Below, piece after piece: positions 50,749-57,932 of a stretch of DNA of 64,000 bases. Origin of the DNA: Streptomyces sp. NBC_01716 (GTDB lineage: Bacteria > Actinomycetota > Actinomycetes > Streptomycetales > Streptomycetaceae); the NCBI RefSeq assembly GCF_036248275.1, contig NZ_CP109181.1:5394001-5458000 (forward strand), in the 5' to 3' direction. Both the position numbers and the translations under genes were made by a program. Each line of letters starts with the position of its first letter. Position 1 is the first letter of the stretch. A model generated the notes under the pieces. That model saw only the letters and a list, made by a program, of their open reading frames with translations. It did not search any database and was not told the DNA's origin.

Positions 50749-51831
50749 GTGACTGAAGCGATCCTCCTGGTCGGCGGCAAGGGCACCAGGCTCCGGCCGC
50801 TCACGGTGCGCACGCCCAAGCCGATGGTCCCGGCGGCCGGCGTCCCGTTCCTCGCACACCAGTTGGGACGGGCGCGGGCGGCCGGGGTCGAGCACATCGT
50901 CCTCGCGACGTCGTATCTGGCCGAGGTGTTCGAGCCGTACTTCGGGGACGGCTCGTCCCTCGGCCTCCTTCTGGAGTACGTCACCGAACGCGAGCCGCTC
51001 GGCACCGGCGGCGCGATCCGCAACGTCGCCGCGCGCCTGGACTCGGGTCCTGACGATCCGGTGCTGATCTTCAACGGCGACATCCTGACGGGCCTGGACA
51101 TCGGCGCGCTGGTCGGCACCCACGCGTCGTCGGGGGCGGACGTCTCGCTGCATCTGACCCGGGTCGAGGACCCACGGGCGTTCGGGCTGGTGCCGACGGA
51201 CGACGACGGCCGGGTCACGGCGTTCCTGGAGAAGCCGCAGACACCGGAGGAGATCGTCACCGACCAGATCAACGCGGGGGCGTACGTCTTCCGCCGCTCG
51301 GTGATCGACTCGATCCCGACGGGCCGCCCGGTGTCGGTGGAACGCGAGACGTTCCCGGGCCTGCTGGAGTCGGGTGCGCATCTGCAAGGCATGGTCGACT
51401 CCACGTACTGGCTGGACCTCGGCACCCCCCAGGCCTTCATCCGCGGCTCGGCGGACCTGGTCCTGGGCGTGGCCCCGTCCCCGTCGGTCCCCGGCCGCTG
51501 CGGCGACCGCCTGATCCTCCCGACGGCCACGGTCGCCCCGGACGCGAAGCTCACGGCGGGCACGGTGATCGGCGAGGGAGCCCTGATCGCGGAGGGCACC
51601 CGCATCTCGGGCAGCGCGATCCTCCCCGGCGCGGTGATCGGCCCCGGCGCCGTGATCACGGACTCCCTGGTGGGCGCGGGAGCGCGAGTGGGAGCCCGCA
51701 CGATCCTGTCGGGAGCGGTGATCGGAGACGGAGCGACGGTGGGCCCGGACAACGAACTCCAGTCAGGAGCCCGCATCTGGTGCGACACGACGCTTCCCCC
51801 TCACTCGATCCGCTTCTCGCCGGACGAGTGA
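50749..51831 (+). CDS. manC: Sugar-1-phosphate nucleotidyltransferase (mannose-1-phosphate guanylyltransferase type)
   Basis: Nucleotidyltransferase (360 aa) with the N-terminal signature LLVGGKGTRLRPLTVRTPKPM, product-metal motif FNGDILTG, acceptor loop FLEKPQ and a catalytic-site DLGTPQAF. The C-terminal ~100 residues are hexapeptide repeats of a left-handed beta-helix (VIGEGALIAEG, AVIGPGAVIT, AVIGDGATVG). Family position and gene neighbourhood match the actinobacterial GDP-mannose pyrophosphorylase, which supplies mannose for glycoproteins and wall glycans. A glucose-1-phosphate enzyme cannot be excluded from sequence alone. GTG at 50749 has GGAAG about 14 nt upstream, so the start is moderately sure. 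Confidence 0.88.
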   Translation: MTEAILLVGGKGTRLRPLTVRTPKPMVPAAGVPFLAHQLGRARAAGVEHIVLATSYLAEVFEPYFGDGSSLGLLLEYVTEREPLGTGGAIRNVAARLDSGPDDPVLIFNGDILTGLDIGALVGTHASSGADVSLHLTRVEDPRAFGLVPTDDDGRVTAFLEKPQTPEEIVTDQINAGAYVFRRSVIDSIPTGRPVSVERETFPGLLESGAHLQGMVDSTYWLDLGTPQAFIRGSADLVLGVAPSPSVPGRCGDRLILPTATVAPDAKLTAGTVIGEGALIAEGTRISGSAILPGAVIGPGAVITDSLVGAGARVGARTILSGAVIGDGATVGPDNELQSGARIWCDTTLPPHSIRFSPDE

Positions 51832-51950
51832 GGGGGGGCGGGGCCGGCGGCTTCGCTTCCGTGCCAGGCAGGGCGCTGGCACGGCGAGGGTGTCCGAAGT
51901 CGGCTTTCGGTTCCGCCCGGTACGGCCCTGAGGCCGGCGTCTCGCCCGGC

Positions 51951-52643
51951 GAGGGGTCTGCGCCCGGAGCTGGCCCAGCGCGGCGTGTGGGCCGACTCGT
52001 TGCGGCGCCCGCCCGGCGCGACGGAGCGCGCCACTTCCTCCCCGGGACGGGTGCTCGGGAGCGCCCACCGTTTCCTCCTGGTGGTACGGCCCTGAGGCTG
52101 GCGTCTCGCGAGGCGGGGGTCTGTCGCCCGGAGCTGGCGGGCTCGGCCGGCGGAGCCGTGGCACGAGCCCGGGGCGTCGGCGCGGGGGTCTGTGGCCCAG
52201 AGTTCGTCCGGTTCCGCCGGGTGTGGACGGACTTGTTGTGACACTCGCCCGGCGGAGCCGTGGGGCGAACGTCGGAGGCTGGCGCGGCGCGGCGCGCCGC
52301 CTTGCCTCCGGCAGGCGGGGTGCCTGCGCGGTGCGGGGGCCTGTGACCCGGAGCTGGCCCAGTTCCGCCGGGTGTGCTGACTCGTGGCGTGAGGCCAGGG
52401 CGCCGGTGCGGGGGCCTGTGGTCCGGAGTTCGCCCGGCATCGCCGGGTGTGCCGACTCGTCGTTGTACTTGCCCGGCGGAGCCGTGGCGCGAGCACAGAG
52501 CGCCGGTGCGGGGGTCTGTGGCCTGGAGTTCGTCCTGTTCCGCCGGGTGCGGACTGACTCGTTGCGGCCCTCGCCCGGCGCAGCCGTGGCACGAGCCCGG
52601 GGCGCCGGCGCAGCGTGGCGCTTCGCCTCCCCGGCGCGGGGGT
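51951..52643. repeat. Array of degenerate ~70-100-bp intergenic repeats
   Basis: Recurring modules are a GCGGGGGTCTGTGGCCCGGAG block (near 51953, 52115, 52181, 52333, 52406 and 52509), TTCCGCCGGGTGTG with GACTCGTTG, and GCCCGGCGGAGCCGTGGC with GCGAGC (near 52150, 52250, 52473 and 52573). Units at 52400-52499 and 52500-52601 are nearly full-length tandem copies of about 100 bp. Others are truncated to 63-97 bp. Sequence identity falls towards the left. Confidence 0.8.
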
Positions 52644-52662
52644 CCGGGGGCAGCGCCCCCGG
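52644..52662. terminator. GC hairpin of the common Streptomyces intergenic type
   Basis: CCGGGGGC-AGC-GCCCCCGG forms an 8-bp stem with a 3-nt loop, followed by TTTCGGGAAGGGGCGGGG. From memory, similar CCGGGGG...CCCCCGG-TTTCGGG sequences recur widely in Streptomyces intergenic DNA. It may terminate manC read-through. Confidence 0.5.
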
Positions 52663-52748
52663 TTTCGGGAAGGGGCGGGGTTGGGGAGAGGGCACCGCCC
52701 GGCAGCGCCTACCCTCTTCACAGACCCCGACCCCCAAGGACCCTCCCC

Positions 52749-53750
52749 GTGGCAGGCCGCTTCACCCCCCGTACCACCCCCGCCCTACCCACCCCACGGC
52801 CGAGCCGCCCCACCCCGCCCCCCAAGACCCGCCTCTGGGTGCCCGAGGGGGACTTCGAGTTGGGGCTCGTCCTCGGACCCCTCCGCCGCGGTCCCGCCGA
52901 CCCCACCTTCCGGCTCTCCCAGGACGGGTCCGCCGTCCGCGCGACCCGGACGCCCGAAGGGCCCGGCACTCTGCGGGTCAGGGCCGGCGACACCGGCGTG
53001 CGCGCCGAGGCGTGGGGCCCCGGCGCCGACTGGCTGCTGGAGCGCCTGCCCGAGCTGCTCGGCGCCTCGGACGACCCCGAGGCCTTCGTCCCGCGCCACA
53101 GACTCGTCGCCGCGGCCCAACGCCGCCGCCCCGGCCTCCGCCTCTGCCGCACGGGACTCGTCATGGAGTCCCTGATCCCGTCCGTCCTGGAGCAGAAGGT
53201 CACGACCATCGAGGCGTACCGGTCCTGGCGCCACCTCGTACGGAAGTACGGCGAGCCCGCCCCCGGCCCGTACGGCGACTCGCCCGACGGCCGCCGCGAC
53301 AGCCGGATGTACGTCATGCCCGACTTCCGCACCTGGGCCATGATCCCGTCCTGGGAGTGGCACAAGGCCGGCGTCGACGCCAAGCGCTCCGACACCATCG
53401 CGCGCGCCGTCCGCGTCGCCCGCCGCCTGGAGGAGGCCGCCACCATGGAGCCCGAACTCGCCGCCGCCCGCCTCCAGTTGATCCCCGGCATCGGCCCCTG
53501 GACCTCCGCGGAAGTCCTCCAGCGGTCGAACGGCGCCCCGGACGCCGTCACGGTCGGCGACCTCCATCTGCCGGGCATCATCGGCTACGCGCTCGCCGGC
53601 CGCCCCGACACCGACGACGCCGGGATGCTTGAACTGCTTGAGCCGTACGCCGGCCAGCGGCACCGCGCCGTACGGCTGATCCTGCTCACCGGCCGTACGC
53701 CACCACGCCGCGCCCCCCGCATGCCCGTCGGCAGAATCGCCCACCTGTAG
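52749..53750 (+). CDS. DNA-3-methyladenine glycosylase-like HhH-GPD protein
   Basis: Base-excision repair glycosylase of the AlkA/HhH-GPD superfamily (333 aa). An N-terminal beta-domain (about 25-110) precedes a helical domain with MESLIPSVLEQKVTTIEAYRSW. The helix-hairpin-helix LQLIPGIGPWTSAEVL and the catalytic Asp in VTVGDLHLP follow. GTG at 52749 has AAGGA 8 nt upstream. The open frame extends far upstream through the repeat array, but that part is not coding. The C-terminus is Arg/Pro-rich. It removes alkylated bases; the precise specificity is not visible. Confidence 0.92.
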   Translation: MAGRFTPRTTPALPTPRPSRPTPPPKTRLWVPEGDFELGLVLGPLRRGPADPTFRLSQDGSAVRATRTPEGPGTLRVRAGDTGVRAEAWGPGADWLLERLPELLGASDDPEAFVPRHRLVAAAQRRRPGLRLCRTGLVMESLIPSVLEQKVTTIEAYRSWRHLVRKYGEPAPGPYGDSPDGRRDSRMYVMPDFRTWAMIPSWEWHKAGVDAKRSDTIARAVRVARRLEEAATMEPELAAARLQLIPGIGPWTSAEVLQRSNGAPDAVTVGDLHLPGIIGYALAGRPDTDDAGMLELLEPYAGQRHRAVRLILLTGRTPPRRAPRMPVGRIAHL

Positions 53751-53791
53751 CCACGCGGCCGCAGCCACGCGGCGTCAGGCGTCAGAACAGC

Positions 53792-55132
53792 TCAGCGCAC
53801 CGAGATGAAGTCCTCCGCCACCCGGCCAGGTCGCACCTTCGGCTCCACCGCCGCGTGCCCGATCGCCACCGCCCCCATCGGATCCCAGTTCGCTGGCAGT
53901 TGGAGCACCTCCCGCACGACGTCCCGGCAGAACATCGTCGACGACACCCACGCGGAGCCGAGCCGCTCACCCGCCAGCGCGACCAGGAAGTTCTGCACAC
54001 CGGCGCCCGTCGCGACCACGAACATCTCGCGCTCCGCCGTGTCCCGCCGCTCGTCCCCGTACGCGTGCGCGCCGTCCGCCACCAGGCACGGCACCACCAG
54101 ATACGGCGCCGCGCGCAGCACGTCCCCGCGCCGCACCCGCTTGGCCACGGACTCCTCCGACTTGCCGTCCCGGCGCAGGTCCGCGATCCACGCGTCCCGC
54201 ATCGCGTCGAGGAGCCGCACGCGCGACTCGGCCGACTCCAGCAGCACGAACCGCCACGGCGTCGTGTGATGCGGCGCCGGCGCCGTCACGGCAGCGGCGA
54301 CCGCGCGCCGTACCGCCCCCGGATCGACCGGCTCGTCCGTGAACTCCCGGACCGTACGCCTCTGGGTGACCGCTTCCCGTACCGCCTCCGACGTCCCGAG
54401 CCGGAACATGTCGTCGGCCGCGACCCGCACCATCGCCCGCGCGCCGTCCGCCGATTCGCCGACGAGCCGCGCGAGGCCCGACACCACCGCCACCGGCAGC
54501 CCGGCGGACTTGCCCTTCACCAGATCGCCGGCGGCGGCCAGTTCGTCGGCGAGAGCGACGACGGTCGCGCTCAGCGGATTGCCGTGCGCGTCCGTACCGC
54601 CGCGCAGATCGTCCAGGACCCGCACACCCGCCGCGCCGATGGCGACGTCCGTCAACCCGTTGCGCCAGGGTCGGCCGAACGTGTCCGTGACGAGTACGCC
54701 GACGTCAACGCCCAGCGCGTCCCGCAGCCCGTCCCGGATGGCACGGGCGGACGCGTCGGGATCCTCGGGCAGCAACAGCACCGTCCCCGATGGGGTGTTG
54801 GACGCGTCGACACCGGCCGCGGCCATCACAAGCCCCTGCCGGTTCTCCACGATCCGCAGCGGCCCGCGCCGCGCGACGACGCGGACGGTCTCCGCGTCGA
54901 TCGCCGCCTCGCGGTCCTGTGCCTCGACGATCCTGCCCTCTGCCTTGGACACGATCTTCGACGTGACGAGAAGGATGTCGCCGTCGGCCAGACCGGGCCC
55001 CGCCGCGACGATCAGCTTCGCGAGATCGTCCCCCGCGCGGACCTCCGGCAGCCCGTCGAGCGCCCGCACGCTGTACGACACGGCCGCCCCGGGACCTCCG
55101 TCTCCTTCATACGATCCTTCGTAAGAGGTCAC
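53792..55132 (-). CDS. fbiB: Coenzyme F420:L-glutamate ligase, two-domain
   Basis: Bifunctional FbiB (446 aa). The N-terminal CofE domain (about 1-245), which adds glutamates to F420-0, has LVVTSKIVSKAEGR-type sequence (ILLVTSKIVSKAEGR), VLVTDTFGRPWRNGLTDVAIG and KGKSAGLPVAVVSGLARLV. The C-terminal nitroreductase-like FMN domain (about 250-446) begins QRRTVREFTDEPVDPGAVRR and includes TTPWRFVLLE and ERLGSAWVSSTMF. In mycobacteria that domain reduces dehydro-F420-0. GTG at 55132 overlaps the fbiA stop as GTGA. Confidence 0.95.
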   Translation of the reverse strand: MTSYEGSYEGDGGPGAAVSYSVRALDGLPEVRAGDDLAKLIVAAGPGLADGDILLVTSKIVSKAEGRIVEAQDREAAIDAETVRVVARRGPLRIVENRQGLVMAAAGVDASNTPSGTVLLLPEDPDASARAIRDGLRDALGVDVGVLVTDTFGRPWRNGLTDVAIGAAGVRVLDDLRGGTDAHGNPLSATVVALADELAAAGDLVKGKSAGLPVAVVSGLARLVGESADGARAMVRVAADDMFRLGTSEAVREAVTQRRTVREFTDEPVDPGAVRRAVAAAVTAPAPHHTTPWRFVLLESAESRVRLLDAMRDAWIADLRRDGKSEESVAKRVRRGDVLRAAPYLVVPCLVADGAHAYGDERRDTAEREMFVVATGAGVQNFLVALAGERLGSAWVSSTMFCRDVVREVLQLPANWDPMGAVAIGHAAVEPKVRPGRVAEDFISVR

Positions 55133-56097
55133 GCCCGCACCTCCTCCGCCAGCGCCAGCGCCTCACGCGCCATCGCGGCCGTCGCCTCCAGGTCGGTCAT
55201 CATCAGCGGTACGGCCCTGCTGCGGATCCCCGCCCCCTCGATCTCCGCGACCGACGCCGCGTCCACCGTGTCGACCAGCCAGCCGTCCAGCAGCCCCGAA
55301 CCGTAGTGCTGCGCCACGGCGGTGGCCGTCGACTCGACGCCGATCGCCGCGAGGACCTTGTCGGCCATGCCACGCACGGGCGCGTCCCCGACGATCGGCG
55401 AGAGCCCGACGACCGGCACCCCGGCGTCGGCGATCGCCTCGCGGATCCCCGGCACGGCCAGGATCGTGCCGATGCTGACGACGGGGTTGGACGGCGGGAA
55501 GAGGATCACGTCGGCCGCGGCGACGGCCTCCAGCACGCCGGGCGCGGGCTTGGCCTGGTCGGCGCCGACGGGCACGACCGCGTGGGCCTCCACGGACGCG
55601 CGCATCTTCACCCAGTACTCCTGGAAGTGCACGGCCTTGCGCTCGCCGGTCGGGCTGTCCGGCACATCGACGGCGACATGCGTCTCGACGCGGTCGTCGG
55701 ACATCGGCAGCAGGCGCACCCCGGGCTTCCAGCGCGCGCAGAGCGCCTCCGTGACCGCGCTCAGCGGATAGCCGGCGCCCAGCATCTGTGTGCGGACGAT
55801 GTGGGTCGCGAAGTCGCGGTCGCCGAGGCCGAACCACTCCGGCCCCACGCCGTACGCCGCGAGCTCCGCCTTGACCTGGAACGTCTCGCCCTCGCGTCCC
55901 CAGCCCTGCTCTTCATTGATGCCACCCCCGAGGGTGTACATCACCGTGTCGAGGTCCGGGCAGACCTTGAGCCCGAACAGATGGATGTCGTCACCGGTGT
56001 TGCCGATCACCGTGATGTCCGCGTCCGGCGCGGCCTGCTTGAGGCCACGCAGGAAACGGGCACCACCGATACCGCCGGCCAGAACCACAATGCGCAT
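55129..56097 (-). CDS. fbiA: 2-phospho-L-lactate / PEP transferase for coenzyme F420
   Basis: FbiA/CofD (322 aa) transfers the phosphoenolpyruvyl or phospholactyl moiety from its guanylyl derivative to Fo, forming (dehydro-)F420-0. Signatures are VVLAGGIGGARFLRGL at the N-terminus, VIGNTGDDIHLFGLKVCPDLDT, TLGGGINEEQGWGR and FPPSNPVVSIGTILAVPGIR. ATG at 56097 is chosen because the family N-terminus begins there, although no Shine-Dalgarno is evident. ATG 56127 would overlap the cupin gene. It is cotranscribed with fbiB downstream and probably the cysteine dioxygenase-like gene upstream (13-bp gap). Confidence 0.95.
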   Translation of the reverse strand: MRIVVLAGGIGGARFLRGLKQAAPDADITVIGNTGDDIHLFGLKVCPDLDTVMYTLGGGINEEQGWGREGETFQVKAELAAYGVGPEWFGLGDRDFATHIVRTQMLGAGYPLSAVTEALCARWKPGVRLLPMSDDRVETHVAVDVPDSPTGERKAVHFQEYWVKMRASVEAHAVVPVGADQAKPAPGVLEAVAAADVILFPPSNPVVSIGTILAVPGIREAIADAGVPVVGLSPIVGDAPVRGMADKVLAAIGVESTATAVAQHYGSGLLDGWLVDTVDAASVAEIEGAGIRSRAVPLMMTDLEATAAMAREALALAEEVRA

Positions 56098-56110
56098 GCT
56101 GTGCAGTTTG

Positions 56111-56611
56111 TCAGGCGGGTACGACATCCTGGGCCGCCGGGGCGCAGCGCGCGGAGTGCATAGGCATTTCGGTCAGGCCCGGGAAGTAGATGTGCAGACT
56201 GACGGCAGGTTCGATCGAGTCGTTGACGACCTCGTGGACGTAACCGGGGGCGAAGACCCGCTGCGCGCCGCCGCCCAGTGCCCGGCTCGCGCGTTCCGTA
56301 CGCTCCGTCAGTTCACCCTCCAGGACGGTCAGGACACCTGACGAGCGGCCGTGGTCGTGCGGTCCGCTGCGCTGACCGGGCACCCAGGAGAGCAGCCAGA
56401 CCTCGTAGCCGGGGCCGGTGGTCAGCCGGTGGTACCAGCGGCTCGCGGCGTCGTACTCGACGAGACCGGCCCACCGGGAGCGGTCGGCGGCGATGGCACG
56501 GGCCAGACCGGCGAACTCGGCGACGGTGCCGGGATGCTCACGGGCGGGCTGGAGCAGATGCGGCACCTCAAGGATGTCGCCTGCGATCTGAAGGTCACTG
56601 TCGCTGGTCAT
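56111..56611 (-). CDS. Cysteine dioxygenase-family cupin protein
   Basis: Cupin (166 aa) of the cysteine dioxygenase type I family, which oxidises a thiol such as cysteine to its sulfinate using Fe(II). The iron ligands are visible as the H-x-H of GPHDHGRSSG and the later His in GYVHEVVN; WLLSWVPGQRSG precedes the first. ATG at 56611 has GAGGAA about 10 nt upstream; the 41 in-frame codons before it are not conserved. It precedes fbiA in the same direction. The role beside F420 genes is unclear; the arrangement is known from other Streptomyces. Confidence 0.88.
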   Translation of the reverse strand: MTSDSDLQIAGDILEVPHLLQPAREHPGTVAEFAGLARAIAADRSRWAGLVEYDAASRWYHRLTTGPGYEVWLLSWVPGQRSGPHDHGRSSGVLTVLEGELTERTERASRALGGGAQRVFAPGYVHEVVNDSIEPAVSLHIYFPGLTEMPMHSARCAPAAQDVVPA

Positions 56612-57321
56612 GGGTGTGGGGTTCCTCGGCAGAAGGCCTGAACGTACTGACGGAAGGTGAAGGCGGGGAGCGGGAGCGCGGGGCGGAGACGCGAGAACTG
56701 CGGATACGCGGGAGAACCGGGAGAACGGCGTCAACCGCGCGAACTACCTGTCCGGCCGGAGCTTCGATGGCTCAACAGCAGGGACAACAGGAACAGCAAC
56801 AGCGCGCCTGGACAGCGCTGCGGAACCCACGGGTGTGGATCGCGTACGGCGCTGAGGTGATCGGCATACGTTCAAAGGTGGCGGGAACGCTTCCCGCCTG
56901 TCAACTCAGTGACCGATTTGGCGCCAATGTTTCACCTCATCCGGTTACTGGGTTCGGAGAAAGGTTTGTGCAGACGCTGACGTGGAGACATGGCGCAGCA
57001 GCCGTACTCGCAAACACCGTCACGGTCCCGTGATCAGACTGTGATTCGGATCCCTTCCGTGGCTGAATCGCAACGTCGGCGAGACTCCGGGCGTCTCCCT
57101 CAAGGAGGAGTGGATGCGAGCTGACCAGCGGCAGGTGTCAGATTTTTGGTGATTTGAACACTTTCCGCATAGCCTTGGTTCCGCAGAGTGAATACCGGGA
57201 CCAATAGCAGATCTCGGCTTGACTGGCTCGTATCCGCACACTTGTAATTTCACTCGTGTCGTTCGGCCGAAATCGGTAGCGGCCGCAAGCACAGGGACGT
57301 AAAGACAGACGAGGGGCGCAC
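56612..57321. other. Long upstream region of whiB
   Basis: This 710-bp region lies between divergent genes. The first ~150 bp are GC-rich leader for the cupin gene. From about 56870 the sequence becomes AT-richer with low third-position GC and holds whiB control DNA: GTGTC sites at 57135-57139 and 57256-57260, and a promoter-like pair at 57219-57248. An 88-codon frame starting at 56767 has poor codon bias and is not annotated. Confidence 0.6.
57219..57248 (+). promoter_or_regulatory. Putative whiB promoter
   Basis: TTGACT (57219-57224), an 18-nt spacer and TGTAAT (57243-57248) match the vegetative -35/-10 consensus at 5 of 6 positions each. The predicted start is about 65-70 nt before the whiB ATG. 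A GTGTC (complement of GACAC, the core bound by WhiA) lies at 57256-57260, next to the predicted start site. Confidence 0.5.
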
Positions 57322-57585
57322 ATGACCGAGCTGTTCGAACAACTGCTGGTCGAGGACGCGGACGAGGAACTCGGCTGGCAGGAGCGCGCGTTGTGCGCCC
57401 AGACCGATCCCGAGTCCTTCTTCCCCGAGAAGGGCGGCTCCACCCGCGAGGCGAAGAAGGTCTGTCTCGCCTGTGAGGTCCGCTCCGAATGCCTGGAGTA
57501 TGCCCTCGCCAACGACGAGAGATTCGGCATCTGGGGCGGTCTGTCCGAGCGCGAACGCCGCCGTCTGAAGAAGGCCGCGGTTTGA
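57322..57585 (+). CDS. whiB: Sporulation regulator WhiB (iron-sulfur Wbl protein)
   Basis: 87-aa Wbl-family transcription factor. Four cysteines (Cys25, Cys48, Cys51 and Cys57) ligate a 4Fe-4S cluster. The G(I/V)WGG turn is at residues 69-73, followed by the basic C-terminus ERRRLKKAAV. The sequence is close to the known Streptomyces WhiB along its whole length, so the assignment is firm. WhiB acts with WhiA to switch aerial hyphae to sporulation septation. ATG at 57322 follows GAGGGG. It has its own AT-rich upstream region and is followed by a hairpin. Confidence 0.97.
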   Translation: MTELFEQLLVEDADEELGWQERALCAQTDPESFFPEKGGSTREAKKVCLACEVRSECLEYALANDERFGIWGGLSERERRRLKKAAV

Positions 57586-57932
57586 ACACTTCCGGCCAAT
57601 CTCCGCTCGCGCCCCACGCGATACCCCGCGTAACACCTCGCGCGACCTTTTCCGAACGGTCCGTCGGCTGCGTCCCCTTCGCAGGCGGCGGACCGTTGTC
57701 GTGACCGCCGGGGGCCGCCGGGGCGTGGTGAGAACGTCCCGTCCGGACTCACGGCGCCCGGCACGCGCGCTCTCGCACACACGCCCCAGGGCCGGCGCTC
57801 CCTCCCGCGTCGTCCGGTTTGTCCGGCCGCTCGGCGATCCGGCGTCTGTTCCTACCGTTAGTGTGGGGCCCCGTCCGAGACGCCCCAACGCCCCATCGGG
57901 GCCGACCCCCCGGCCGGAGGGCCCCTACCTCG
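57586..57932. other. Intergenic region between whiB and the large glycosyltransferase gene
   Basis: This 347-bp region holds a whiB-proximal hairpin (57655-57697), GC-rich spacer and a TAGTGT -10-like hexamer at 57859-57864, about 70 nt before the next ATG, with no convincing -35. No gene is supported. Confidence 0.5.
57655..57697 (+). terminator. Hairpin downstream of whiB
   Basis: AACGGTCCG (57655-57663) pairs with CGGACCGTT (57689-57697), with additional internal pairing of TGCG/CGCA. It lies 70 bp after the whiB stop. Confidence 0.6.

Larger units (their letters stand above)
51832..52748. other. Long non-coding interval carrying a degenerate repeat array
   Basis: No gene is supported in this 917-bp gap. 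Several frames are open on both strands only because the DNA is extremely GC-rich and repetitive; their translations are low-complexity and have no family signature. Content: spacer to ~51950, then the repeat array, then a hairpin near 52650 and the glycosylase leader. Confidence 0.75.

Noticed and set aside
51951..52643. CRISPR array
   Set aside because: Units are degenerate, variable in length, contiguous and GC-rich, with no constant repeat/unique spacer pattern and no cas genes.
51763..52737. Minus-strand frame of 324 codons (and overlapping + frames) across the repeat array
   Set aside because: The translation is low-complexity Arg/Pro/Ala with repeats that simply mirror the DNA repeat. 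It has no family signature, several frames are equally open, and there is no RBS.
56767..57033. 88-codon + frame with GGAG 5 nt before its ATG, upstream of whiB
   Set aside because: Third-position GC is only about 60%, far below real genes here. The frame runs through whiB promoter DNA and the product resembles nothing I know.
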